Origin: Actinomycetota bacterium
GTDB lineage: Bacteria > Actinomycetota > Thermoleophilia > Miltoncostaeales > Miltoncostaeaceae
Assembly (NCBI GenBank): GCA_005788075.1
Contig: SXZC01000063.1
Span: 1 to 22,072, forward strand
Direction of reading: 5' to 3'
DNA: 22,072 nt
This document shows, one piece after another, positions 1-7,108 of this stretch; the stretch's first letter is position 1; every line of letters starts with the position of its first letter. The position numbers were made by a program, and so were the translations under genes. A model generated the notes under the pieces. It worked only from the letters and a program-made list of their open reading frames with translations, had not been told where the DNA came from and did not search any database.

Positions 1-105
1 CTGGGCGGCGCCCCCGCCCGCGGTCGTCGATCCGCACCCGGCGACCAGCAGCACGGCGGCGGCGGCCGGCGCGGCAGCGAGCGCGATGAGGGCCCGAGGC
101 GTCAC
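1..105 (-). CDS. Lipoprotein, N-terminal fragment (runs off window)
   Basis: The minus strand encodes 35 residues from a GTG at 105 down to the window edge. They form a lipoprotein signal peptide: a short basic start (MTPR), a long Ala/Leu/Val hydrophobic stretch, and a lipobox LVAGC with the lipidated Cys at residue 24, followed by a Gly/Ser/Thr/Ala linker. The mature protein would be anchored on the outer face of the cytoplasmic membrane. The body of the protein lies outside the window, so its function is unknown. The GTG sits 7 bases downstream of a TAGGCT -10-like hexamer (113-118, minus strand), which supports this start and a leaderless transcript. It diverges from the PAP2 gene at 158. 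Confidence 0.7.
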   Translation of the reverse strand, partial: MTPRALIALAAAPAAAAVLLVAGCGSTTAGGGAAQ

Positions 106-112
106 GAGCGCG

Positions 113-118
113 AGCCTA
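113..118 (-). promoter_or_regulatory. -10 element of the lipoprotein gene (leaderless)
   Basis: Read on the minus strand this is TAGGCT, matching the TANNNT pattern, with 7 bases before the GTG start at 105. Transcription starting about 7 bases downstream would begin at or next to the start codon. No convincing -35 is visible. Confidence 0.45.
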
Positions 119-144
119 GTCGGGCGGCCCGGCGGGGGGTGTCG

Positions 145-150
145 TAGCGT
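145..150 (+). promoter_or_regulatory. -10 element of the PAP2 gene (leaderless)
   Basis: TAGCGT lies 7 bases upstream of the ATG at 158, with no Shine-Dalgarno sequence between them. It has the same geometry as the other leaderless-looking starts in the window. Confidence 0.45.
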
Positions 151-157
151 GCGCCGC

Positions 158-673
158 ATGTCGTCACCCGAGCTCACCTCGGCGATCCTCGCGGTCGATC
201 GCAAGGCCGGTGGGCAGGTGCGCTCGATGGTGGCATCCCTGCCCGGAGGGCACGAGTACGCCCGGCTCGCCGCCGACGTCATGGCCCCGGCCTTCCAGGG
301 ACTCGTGCTGGGGCTCATCGTGCTGCCGGGCTCGCGCATGCTGGGCGTGCGCGCCGCGGCCGCCGGCACCGTGGCGGGCATGGCCGCGAAGGTGGCGCGT
401 GACGCCATCGACCGCCCGCGGCCCGGTCCGCGCGGCGAGGGCGGGTTCCCGAGCCGCCACGCCGCGTCGTCGATGGCCATTGCCCTGATGGTCGCCCGAC
501 AGCGTCCGCTGCTCGGGGGCGCGGCTCTCGTGGCGGCCATGACGGGTCTTGCGGCGCGGGTGGCCGCAGCCGATCACGAGCCTCTCGACGTGGTGGCGGG
601 CGCCGGGCTCGGCGCCGCCGTGGCGAGGGTCATGCGGCGTCGGCGATGGGGGCGGAGCGGAACTCGCCGGTGA
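158..673 (+). CDS. PAP2-superfamily phosphatase
   Basis: This 171-residue protein carries the three phosphatase motifs of the PAP2 (type 2 phosphatidic acid phosphatase) family. They are a K78...R86-P87 block (KVARDAIDRPRPG), P98-S-R-H101 in place of the usual PSGH, and R134-x5-H140-x3-D144 with the catalytic His and Asp. Hydrophobic segments around residues 42-58, 62-76, 103-113, 118-131 and 145-158 suggest a small multi-pass membrane enzyme. Family members dephosphorylate lipid phosphates such as undecaprenyl diphosphate or phosphatidic acid; the substrate here cannot be told. An earlier in-frame ATG at 86 would run over the divergent lipoprotein start, so 158 is preferred. The 3' end overlaps the convergent gene by 44 bases. 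Confidence 0.8.
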   Translation: MSSPELTSAILAVDRKAGGQVRSMVASLPGGHEYARLAADVMAPAFQGLVLGLIVLPGSRMLGVRAAAAGTVAGMAAKVARDAIDRPRPGPRGEGGFPSRHAASSMAIALMVARQRPLLGGAALVAAMTGLAARVAAADHEPLDVVAGAGLGAAVARVMRRRRWGRSGTRR

Positions 674-1529
674 CCTGGTCGTCACCCGGCGCCGTGTCGC
701 GCGCCATGTCCTGCTGCAGCGCCGCGCCGGCGCGCTCGATGAGCGCATCCGGCCCGGTGTCGCCGTCGCGCCACTGCGCGACCCCGATGCCCACCGAGCC
801 GGCGGTCACGCGGAGCCCGTCGTGGTCGCGCACGGCCACGCCCTCGAGCGCCATTGCGACGCGCTCCGCCAGCTCCCGCGCGGCCTCGGCAGTGCCGGGC
901 ACCAGCGCCACGTAGCGGCCGTCCGACTGCTCCATCACGAGGTCGGATCCCGAGGTGACTCCCGCGACCGCACCCGAGCAGGCCTCGAGCAGGTGGTCGA
1001 GCACGTCGTTGCCGTGGCGGTCGGCGATCCACTGCACGCGGGGCACGGCGATGATGGCAACCGACACCGGGGTGCCGGTCTCGGCGGCGCGGCGGCAGTC
1101 GCGCGCGGCGATGATGTCGAACACGTCGCCCGGCGCCGGGCCGACGGCCCCATCACGCCCTCGCCCGAACGAGGGCATGGCCGCCATGACGCCCTGTCCC
1201 ATCCCCGCGTGGGCAGCGCCGAGGGCGGCCACCACGATGATGGCGACGAAGCCCATGAGCACCTCCGCCGAGGTGACCTGCCCGCCGGACGCAGCGGCCA
1301 GGCCGATGGCGCAGGCCAGGAGCGTGGCGATGAGGCCGGTGCCTCCCGCGAGCGGTGCGGCCAGCGCGGCGGGGATGACCAGCAGGGGCCACATCCACCA
1401 CGTGCCGAGCGCCACGATGGGAACCACGGTGACAAGCACGACCACCGCGAGGAGTGAGAGCCGACGCTGCCGGTACCGCGCGGCCAGCGCGGCGTCCGTG
1501 GCGTGATGGTGCTCGGAGCTCTCGATCAC
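630..1529 (-). CDS. Membrane protein with degenerate GGDEF-like domain
   Basis: The 299-residue product starts with a short cytoplasmic segment and then has about four hydrophobic helices (roughly 26-45, 47-61, 63-79, 89-107). A cytoplasmic domain of about 120 residues (135-255) follows, whose layout recalls a diguanylate cyclase fold: an Ala/Arg-rich first helix, VSVAIIAV, a middle helix and SVGIGVAQW near the end. The position expected to hold GGDEF reads SDGRY (202-206), so diguanylate cyclase activity is unlikely; it may be a sensory or GTP-binding relic. The GTG at 1529 is chosen because AGGA lies 5 bases upstream. A longer form from 1667 would overlap the divergent dehydrogenase gene. 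The GGDEF assignment is from pattern only. Confidence 0.6.
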   Translation of the reverse strand: MIESSEHHHATDAALAARYRQRRLSLLAVVVLVTVVPIVALGTWWMWPLLVIPAALAAPLAGGTGLIATLLACAIGLAAASGGQVTSAEVLMGFVAIIVVAALGAAHAGMGQGVMAAMPSFGRGRDGAVGPAPGDVFDIIAARDCRRAAETGTPVSVAIIAVPRVQWIADRHGNDVLDHLLEACSGAVAGVTSGSDLVMEQSDGRYVALVPGTAEAARELAERVAMALEGVAVRDHDGLRVTAGSVGIGVAQWRDGDTGPDALIERAGAALQQDMARDTAPGDDQVTGEFRSAPIADAA

Positions 1530-1601
1530 CGTGTTCCTGCGCTTTACCGGCCTCGGCAATCCGGTTTCGGGAAAACTAGAAGCCGGCCCGGACGCTCCCG
1601 C

Positions 1602-1607
1602 TAGGCT
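1602..1607 (+). promoter_or_regulatory. -10 element of the hydroxyacyl-CoA dehydrogenase gene (leaderless)
   Basis: TAGGCT lies 6 bases upstream of the GTG at 1614. There is no purine-rich ribosome binding site between them. Confidence 0.45.
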
Positions 1608-1613
1608 CGGCGC

Positions 1614-2621
1614 GTGACGACTGTCGGGATCATCGGGGCGGGCACCATGGGCGCGGAGATCGCCCATGTGGCGTCAGCAGCGGGCATGGATGTGCTCGTG
1701 GCCGACGCCGACCTCGCGCGCGCCGAGCAGGGCGTCGATCGAGCCCGTGCCCTCGCCGCGCGGCGCGTGGAGCGCGGCCGCCTCGACGCCGATGCCGCGG
1801 AGGCGGCGACCGCCCGGGTGCGCGCCGTGGCGGGCATCGACGACCTGGCGGACGTCGACGTGGTGATCGAGGCCGTGCCGGAGGACCTCGCCCTCAAGAC
1901 CGCCGTGCACCGGCGCATCGACGAGGTGGTGCGTCCCGACGCGCTGGTGGCCACCAACACGTCGGGGCTCTCGGTGACGGCGCTCGGCGACGCCACCGCG
2001 AGCCCGTCCCGGCTCGTCGGCCTTCACTTCTTCAACCCCGCGAGCACGATGCGCCTGGTCGAGGTGATCGCCGGCGCGGCCACCGACGAGCAGGCCGTGG
2101 CGCGGGCCATCGCGCTGGCGGAGGACCTCGGCAAGACGCCGGTGCGGGTGCGCGAGTGCCCGGGCTTCGTTGTGAACCGAGTGCTGGTGCGAGCGATGGC
2201 CGAGGCCTATCGCGCCGCCGCCGGCGCCCCCGTGGACCGCCGCGCGGCCGATGCCATGGTGGTGGATGGCGGGCCCGCGCCGATGGGCCCATTCGCGCTC
2301 GGCGACCTCGTTGGCCTCGACGTGCTCGACAGCATCCGTGGCGACCTCGAGGCGGCCTATGGCGATCGCTTTGATGACGCCGGAACCCTCGCCCCGCTCG
2401 TGGCCGCGGGGCGGCTCGGCCGCAAGTCGGGCGGCGGGCTGGTGCCGGACGGCGACGCGCAGCCCACCGGCACCGAGCCGGTGGTCGCAGCCATCTACTA
2501 CGCGGGCGCCCTGGACGAGGCGCGCAGGCTCGCCGACGAGGGCGTGGCATCACCCGCCGACATCGACCTGGCCATGTGCCTCGGCGCGGGCTGGGCCGAG
2601 GGCCCCCTCGCGAGCGGCTGA
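1614..2621 (+). CDS. 3-hydroxyacyl-CoA dehydrogenase (3-hydroxybutyryl-CoA dehydrogenase type)
   Basis: This 335-residue enzyme of the 3HCDH family would oxidise L-3-hydroxyacyl-CoA to 3-ketoacyl-CoA with NAD, or reduce acetoacetyl-CoA in the reverse direction. The N-terminus is a Rossmann domain with GAGTMG at residues 8-13. Catalytic-site segments are visible: TNTSGLS (Ser), GLHFFNPA (His) and GFVVNRVL (Asn). The first C-terminal domain ends near GRKSGGG. About 50 further residues with the DIDLAMCLGAGW pattern look like a partial second C-terminal 3HCDH domain, which explains the length over the usual 280 or so. It stands alone, diverging from the GGDEF-like gene, and ends 6 bases from the convergent glutamate synthase-like gene. 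Whether it serves fatty-acid oxidation or butyrate/PHB metabolism cannot be decided. Confidence 0.88.
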   Translation: MTTVGIIGAGTMGAEIAHVASAAGMDVLVADADLARAEQGVDRARALAARRVERGRLDADAAEAATARVRAVAGIDDLADVDVVIEAVPEDLALKTAVHRRIDEVVRPDALVATNTSGLSVTALGDATASPSRLVGLHFFNPASTMRLVEVIAGAATDEQAVARAIALAEDLGKTPVRVRECPGFVVNRVLVRAMAEAYRAAAGAPVDRRAADAMVVDGGPAPMGPFALGDLVGLDVLDSIRGDLEAAYGDRFDDAGTLAPLVAAGRLGRKSGGGLVPDGDAQPTGTEPVVAAIYYAGALDEARRLADEGVASPADIDLAMCLGAGWAEGPLASG

Positions 2622-2627
2622 GGGCGC

Positions 2628-4112
2628 CTAGATCTCCACCGGCACTGCCCAGCCGGGCGTGATGCCGAGGCGCTGCGCCATGGGGGTGAGCACGTCGCCC
2701 TCGAGCACCTCGATGTGGTCGAGGGATATCTGCGCGGGGTGCTCCACTCCGGTGGAGCGGGCGAGGCGCGTGATCTCGCGCCTGAGGGTGATGATGTAGG
2801 CCGCCGCCCGGGCCGACTTCAACGCGGGGTCGATGCCGCGCTGGCGCCATGCCGACTGGGTGGCCACGCCGCTCGGGCAGTGCCCCGTGTGGCACCGCTG
2901 CGCCTGAATGCAGCCGATCGACAGCATGGCCTCGCGCGCCACGTTGATCATGTCGGCGCCGAGCGCGAAGGCCATGATCGACTCCTCGGGCAGGCCGAGC
3001 CTGCCGCTGCCGATCCAGGTGACCCGGTGCTGGATGCCGCGCTCCGCGAATGCACGCAGGGCCCGCGCCTGGGCGAGGCGGTACGGCAGGCCCACGTGGT
3101 CGACGAATGCCAGTGGGCCCGACCCGGTGCCCCCCTCCCCGCCGTCGATGGTGATGAAGTCCACGCCGCGCGACCCGCCATCCATGTGACGGGCGAGGTC
3201 CGACCAGAAGCGCGCATCCCCCACCGCCGACTTGATGCCCACCGGCAGGCCGGTGGCCTCGGCGATGCGCTCAACGGTGTCCAGCAGCTCGTCCACGTTG
3301 GAGAACTCGGGGTTCACGGACGGGCTGATGCAGGGCTTGCCGACCTCCACGCCGCGGATGGCCGCGATCTCGGGGGTCACCTTCGAGGCGGGCAACATGC
3401 CCCCCACCCCCGGCTTCGCGCCCTGGCTCATCTTCAGCTCGATCGCGCGGATGGGGTTGCGCTCCACCAGATCCACGAGCTTGGGCAGGTCGAGGCGCCC
3501 CTGCGCATTGCGCGCTCCATACCAGCCGGTGCCGAACTGCATCACCAGGTCGCCGCCCTGCAGGTGGTACGGGGTGAGCCCGCCCTCGCCCGTCGTCTGC
3601 ATGCACCCGGCGAGCGCCGCCCCGGCGTTGAGCGACTCCACGGCGCGCGCCGAGAGCGCCCCGAACGACATTCCCGAGATGTTCACCACGGACGCCGGGC
3701 GGAAGGCCTTCGGCCGCTCGCGGGGCCCGCCGAGCACCTTTGCCGACGGCAGCGGCCAGTCCTCGGGATCGCCGCCTTCCGGAGGCGGTGCCGGGAAGGC
3801 GGAGGGGCTGATGATGAGGTAGCCGGGCGAGCGCTCGAACTCCGCATCGGTGCCGAACCCGAACGAGTTGTTCTGGTGCTTGCTGCTCGCGTAGATCCAG
3901 CGCCGCTGGTTGCGGCTGAAGGGCCGCTCATCGTCGTTGCTCGTGACGATGTACTGGCGGAGCTCGGGGCCAAAGGCCTCGAGGATGTACCGCAGGTGAC
4001 CGACCACCGGGAACACCCGGAGGATCGAGTGCCGGCGCTGCAGGACGTCGTAGATGGCGACGAGCACCAGGAATGCCCCGATGCCGATGAGCACCCACCA
4101 CCCTGCGGACAC
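2628..4112 (-). CDS. FMN-binding glutamate synthase-domain protein
   Basis: The 494-residue protein has one N-terminal membrane helix (about 5-22) and then the FMN-binding glutamate synthase domain. FMN/substrate segments include NISGMSFGALS (144-154), ELKMSQGAKPG (225-235) and TIDGGEGGTGSGP (321-333). Cys401, Cys407 and Cys412 form the C-x5-C-x4-C motif that binds a 3Fe-4S cluster in GltB-type enzymes. The glutaminase domain and the C-terminal beta-helix of full GltB are absent, as in the stand-alone YerD-like family. These stand-alone proteins are often annotated as glutamate synthases but their reaction is not well established. The GTG start is fixed by GAGGAGG four bases upstream (4117-4123). 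It diverges from ornithine carbamoyltransferase. Confidence 0.88.
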   Translation of the reverse strand: MSAGWWVLIGIGAFLVLVAIYDVLQRRHSILRVFPVVGHLRYILEAFGPELRQYIVTSNDDERPFSRNQRRWIYASSKHQNNSFGFGTDAEFERSPGYLIISPSAFPAPPPEGGDPEDWPLPSAKVLGGPRERPKAFRPASVVNISGMSFGALSARAVESLNAGAALAGCMQTTGEGGLTPYHLQGGDLVMQFGTGWYGARNAQGRLDLPKLVDLVERNPIRAIELKMSQGAKPGVGGMLPASKVTPEIAAIRGVEVGKPCISPSVNPEFSNVDELLDTVERIAEATGLPVGIKSAVGDARFWSDLARHMDGGSRGVDFITIDGGEGGTGSGPLAFVDHVGLPYRLAQARALRAFAERGIQHRVTWIGSGRLGLPEESIMAFALGADMINVAREAMLSIGCIQAQRCHTGHCPSGVATQSAWRQRGIDPALKSARAAAYIITLRREITRLARSTGVEHPAQISLDHIEVLEGDVLTPMAQRLGITPGWAVPVEI

Positions 4113-4116
4113 AGCG

Positions 4117-4123
4117 CCTCCTC
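4117..4123 (-). promoter_or_regulatory. Strong ribosome binding site of the glutamate synthase-domain gene
   Basis: GAGGAGG on the minus strand lies four bases before the GTG at 4112. It decides this start and contrasts with the leaderless start of the divergent neighbour. Confidence 0.6.
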
Positions 4124-4184
4124 GAACGGCCTGACGCTTCGATCGTGCCCGATGCGCCGGACGGGACGCCCTCGAACCTCGCGA

Positions 4185-4190
4185 TACGCT
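4185..4190 (+). promoter_or_regulatory. -10 element of the ornithine carbamoyltransferase gene (leaderless)
   Basis: TACGCT lies 6 bases upstream of the GTG at 4197, with no Shine-Dalgarno between them. This supports GTG 4197 as the true start. Confidence 0.45.
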
Positions 4191-4196
4191 TATGCG

Positions 4197-5138
4197 GTGT
4201 CACAGATCGCACCCCACCCCGCCCTCGCGGGCCGCTCCGTGCTGAGCCTCATGAACCACCCCGCCGATGCCGTGCGCGAGGTGCTCGACCTCGCCGACCG
4301 GCTCAAGGCCGACCCCGAGTGGCCGCAGGCGCTGGCCGGCCGCAGCGTGGCCCTCATCTTCGAGCAGCCCTCAACGCGCACGCGCGTCTCGTTCGAGGTG
4401 GGCATCGCGCGCCTCGGCGGGCATCCCGTGGTGCTGGCCGGGCGCGACATGCAGCTGGGACGCGGCGAGACCATCGAGGACACCGCGAAGGTGCTCTCCC
4501 GGTTCGTGGACGCCATCGTCATCCGCACGGTCGACCACGCGAAGGTGGTGGCGCTCGCCGAGCACGCCGACGTGCCGGTGATCAATGCCCTCACCCATGA
4601 CCACCACCCCTGCCAGGGCCTGGCCGACGTCATGACCATCCGCGAGCGCTTCGGCGACCCGGCCGGCGTGCGCGCGGCGTACGTGGGCGACGGCAACAAC
4701 TGCTGCCACTCACTCATGGTCGCGGGAGCGCTCATGGGCATGGAGGTCGTGGCCGGTTGCCCGGAGGGCTACCTGCCCGACCCCGACGTGGTGGAGCGGG
4801 CCGACGCCATCGCGCGCGAGCGCGGCGGCCGCGTGTGGGTGGTCACCGATCCCCTCGAGGCGGTCGACGGCGCGAGGGCGGTATACACGGACGTCTGGGT
4901 GTCGATGGGCGACGAGGACGAGGAGGCCGAGCGCCTCCGGGTGTTCGCGCCCTACCGGGTTGACGAGGCGCTCATGGATGCCGCCGCGCCCGACGCCGTC
5001 GCCCTGCACCCGCTCCCGGCGCACGACGGGCTCGAGATCACGCGCGCCGTCTACCACGGGCCACGCTCGGCCGTGTGGGACGAGGCCGAGAACCGCCTGC
5101 ACGTGCAGGCGGCCCTCCTCATGCACGTCCTGGGCTAG
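4197..5138 (+). CDS. argF: Ornithine carbamoyltransferase
   Basis: The 313-residue enzyme makes citrulline from carbamoyl phosphate and ornithine in arginine synthesis, in the cytoplasm. The carbamoyl-phosphate motif is FEQPSTRTR (55-63, STRTR core), the HPCQ motif lies at 137-140, and the ornithine loop is DVWVSMG (232-238). The C-terminal AENR block is at 297-300. The usual HCLP motif reads HPLP (271-274), so the conserved Cys is Pro. Length is normal for the family. The open frame extends far upstream, but that part is antisense to the glutamate synthase-domain gene; the GTG at 4197 with its adjacent -10 element is the sensible start. The rhomboid gene follows after 11 bases, probably in the same operon. 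No other arginine genes are present here. The catabolic version (arcB) cannot be fully excluded. Confidence 0.88.
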   Translation: MSQIAPHPALAGRSVLSLMNHPADAVREVLDLADRLKADPEWPQALAGRSVALIFEQPSTRTRVSFEVGIARLGGHPVVLAGRDMQLGRGETIEDTAKVLSRFVDAIVIRTVDHAKVVALAEHADVPVINALTHDHHPCQGLADVMTIRERFGDPAGVRAAYVGDGNNCCHSLMVAGALMGMEVVAGCPEGYLPDPDVVERADAIARERGGRVWVVTDPLEAVDGARAVYTDVWVSMGDEDEEAERLRVFAPYRVDEALMDAAAPDAVALHPLPAHDGLEITRAVYHGPRSAVWDEAENRLHVQAALLMHVLG

Positions 5139-5149
5139 AGGACGGCGCG

Positions 5150-6094
5150 ATGGCGCGGATCCTCTCGGACGACCTCCCGCGCCCGCGCGTTCCCGTCCTC
5201 ACCTATGCCCTCATGGCCGCGTGGGCCGTGATGTGGCTGGTGCAGGCGCTGCGCCCCGACGACGGGAACATCGACGACTCCTCGCAGGCCCTCGCCTGCC
5301 GCTGGGGCATGGTGCCGGCGCACCTCACGGGCCAGGACGGCCCGGTGGCCGCCGACCCGTGCGTGCTGCTCTCGGCCGAGCACTCGCCCTGGGTGGAGGC
5401 GCTCACCGCGCAGTTCCTGCACGCGTCGTGGTGGCACCTACTGGGCAACCTCGTGTTCATCTGGGTCTTCGCCCCGTCGCTCGAGGAGCGCCTCGGGCGG
5501 GCGCGGTTCCTGCCGTTCGTGATCGGCGTGGGCTACCTGGCGTTCATCGCAGAGGCCTGGTTCGACGCCGCCTCGCCCCAACCGGTGATCGGCGGGTCGG
5601 GCATCGTGGCCGCCGTGCTGGGCGCCTACCTCGTGCTCTTCCCGAAGGCCCGCCTGCACCTGGCGTGGACGGGGACCGCGCGCGGTGGTGGCCTGCCCGC
5701 GTGGATCCTCATCGCCGCCTGGATCGCCTGGGAGACCATCGCGGCGCTCTCGGGCGCGCAGTCGGACACCGCCCACTGGCTGCACGTGGTGGGCTTCGCG
5801 CTCGGGGCGCTGCTGGCGATTCCGGCGGCGGCCGGCCGCGGGGGCCCGGCCCGGCCCGAGGTGCAATGGGTGCGCGTGGCCATCGCGCGCAACCAACCCG
5901 AGGCGGAGATGATCCAGGGCATGCTCGGCGATGCGGGCATCCCCGCCTATGTGCGCCGCATGGCGGGCTTCGACGTCCCGGACTTCCTGGCCGGCGGGCC
6001 GCGCGACATCATGGTGCCGGGCGACCGGGCCATCGAGGCCCACGCGCTGATCGATCCCCTCGACGAAGCCGAGGAACCCCCGGCCGGGGGCTAG
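5150..6094 (+). CDS. Rhomboid-family intramembrane serine protease with C-terminal DUF2007-like domain
   Basis: The 314-residue protein has a rhomboid core of about six hydrophobic segments. It shows the HxxxN motif (H96-LLG-N100), the active-site GGSG with Ser150, and the catalytic His in HVVGFALG (H212). Rhomboids cleave transmembrane substrates inside the membrane. After the last helix (to about 226), residues 239-302 read as a soluble domain with the pattern RVAIARNQPEAEMIQGML, GIPAYV and IMVPGDRAIEAHALI, resembling DUF2007 (putative signal-transducing domain, PF09413). The ATG at 5150 is supported by AGAGGA at 5137-5142, overlapping the stop of the upstream ornithine carbamoyltransferase gene. 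Its stop codon shares a CTAG with the convergent gene. Confidence 0.82.
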   Translation: MARILSDDLPRPRVPVLTYALMAAWAVMWLVQALRPDDGNIDDSSQALACRWGMVPAHLTGQDGPVAADPCVLLSAEHSPWVEALTAQFLHASWWHLLGNLVFIWVFAPSLEERLGRARFLPFVIGVGYLAFIAEAWFDAASPQPVIGGSGIVAAVLGAYLVLFPKARLHLAWTGTARGGGLPAWILIAAWIAWETIAALSGAQSDTAHWLHVVGFALGALLAIPAAAGRGGPARPEVQWVRVAIARNQPEAEMIQGMLGDAGIPAYVRRMAGFDVPDFLAGGPRDIMVPGDRAIEAHALIDPLDEAEEPPAGG

Positions 6095-6969
6095 CGCCCG
6101 AGCATCACCGGCCCGCGCCGCTGCACCGGGCGCCGCCGCATGTAGACGGAGGCGCCGATGAGCGCCACGCCCACGAGCGCCGCGACCAGGAGGGCGATCC
6201 ACCATCTGGAGAGGATCGCCACCGTGGCCGTGGACACGAGGTCGGCCGGGTTCCCGGCCTCGGCGAACGACGCCGTGATCGGCGGGATCGCCAGATACAT
6301 CGCAAGCGGCACGAATGCGATGAGGATCGATGCGATGCCGAAACCCATGAGCATCCGCCCGCGGGTGACGGACGCCCAGAGCCCGAGCGCGGCGAGCGCG
6401 ACGGCGATGACGAGGAGCCACACCGGCGACCACCGCAGGGTGCCGCTGGCCTCCTCGATCGTCCGGAGCACCGGCGGGACCTCCTGCTTCTGGACGGTCA
6501 CCGTCAGATCACCGGCGGGCGGGATGCGCGAGACCAGCCCGGGGTTCACCTGCTGCACCTTCTCCACCGCGAGCGGCCGGAGGCTCGCGAAGTCGAGCGT
6601 GATCGGCCCGTCAGGCGCCGCGGCGTAGGCCTGGCGCGCCGCCTCGATCGCCGGTCCCATGAGGCCGGGGAACTCGGCCCCGTCGAGCACCGTCGTGAGC
6701 GCGTCCTCGATCTGCGTGCGCGCGGTCGGGGTGAAGGCGTAGCCGTTCGCCGTGGCGAAGGCGTCCACCTTGTCGAGCAGCGCGTCGGTGACGACAGTCG
6801 TGCCCTCGGGACTCTGGACCGTCTCGACGGTGACGGCCGCGAAACCGCCCGTCTCGGTGACCTTCGAGGTGGAGGTCCATACGAACACGGCGAGGAGCCA
6901 TGCGAGGGTCGCGAGCCCGGCGGCGGCAATCGCGGTGATGCGCCTCGCAAGCGAGGGCCGGCGGTTCAC
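6091..6969 (-). CDS. Four-helix membrane protein with large extracytoplasmic loop
   Basis: The 292-residue product has a basic N-terminus, one helix (about 11-32), a hydrophilic region of about 145 residues (35-180), three further helices (about 183-201, 205-228, 256-276) and a basic tail (RRRPVQRRG). The basic ends suggest both termini are cytoplasmic and the large loop is outside. It resembles, from memory, a loosely defined group of actinobacterial integral membrane proteins with one helix, a secreted helical loop and further helices; no function is known to me. The GTG at 6969 is the best start, although its ribosome binding site is weak. A possible promoter on the minus strand is TTGACA (7033-7038) with TCAGGT (7010-7015), 17 bases apart. 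Confidence 0.6.
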   Translation of the reverse strand: MNRRPSLARRITAIAAAGLATLAWLLAVFVWTSTSKVTETGGFAAVTVETVQSPEGTTVVTDALLDKVDAFATANGYAFTPTARTQIEDALTTVLDGAEFPGLMGPAIEAARQAYAAAPDGPITLDFASLRPLAVEKVQQVNPGLVSRIPPAGDLTVTVQKQEVPPVLRTIEEASGTLRWSPVWLLVIAVALAALGLWASVTRGRMLMGFGIASILIAFVPLAMYLAIPPITASFAEAGNPADLVSTATVAILSRWWIALLVAALVGVALIGASVYMRRRPVQRRGPVMLGR

Positions 6970-7009
6970 TGGGGTCGCCCGGCGGCGGTGTGATGGCGCA
7001 TCTCCGGGA

Positions 7010-7038
7010 ACCTGACCAGTCCACAGCGTGAGTGTCAA
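7010..7038 (-). promoter_or_regulatory. Possible promoter of the four-helix membrane protein gene
   Basis: On the minus strand a perfect TTGACA (7038 to 7033) is followed after 17 bases by TCAGGT (7015 to 7010). It would give a leader of about 35 bases before the GTG at 6969. The -10 is imperfect, so this is tentative. Confidence 0.3.
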
Positions 7039-7096
7039 GCGGCCCGCGTCGATGGTAGGGCTTTCCGTAGGCACGGCATGGCCGCGCGGCCTGCGG

Positions 7097-7102
7097 GACA
7101 CT
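7097..7102 (+). promoter_or_regulatory. Possible -10 element of the FIST gene (leaderless)
   Basis: GACACT lies 6 bases upstream of the GTG at 7109. It is one mismatch from the TANNNT pattern but has the same spacing as the other leaderless starts in the window. Confidence 0.3.
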
Positions 7103-7108
7103 GGTCCC

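Noticed and set aside
1530..1667. Longer start (1667) for the GGDEF-like membrane protein
   Set aside because: It would overlap the divergent hydroxyacyl-CoA dehydrogenase start and its promoter; GTG 1529 has a good ribosome binding site.
2715..4196. Upstream extension of the ornithine carbamoyltransferase frame by 494 codons
   Set aside because: It is antisense to the clearly conserved FMN glutamate synthase-domain gene and is a GC-driven open frame; the OTC homology begins right after the GTG at 4197.
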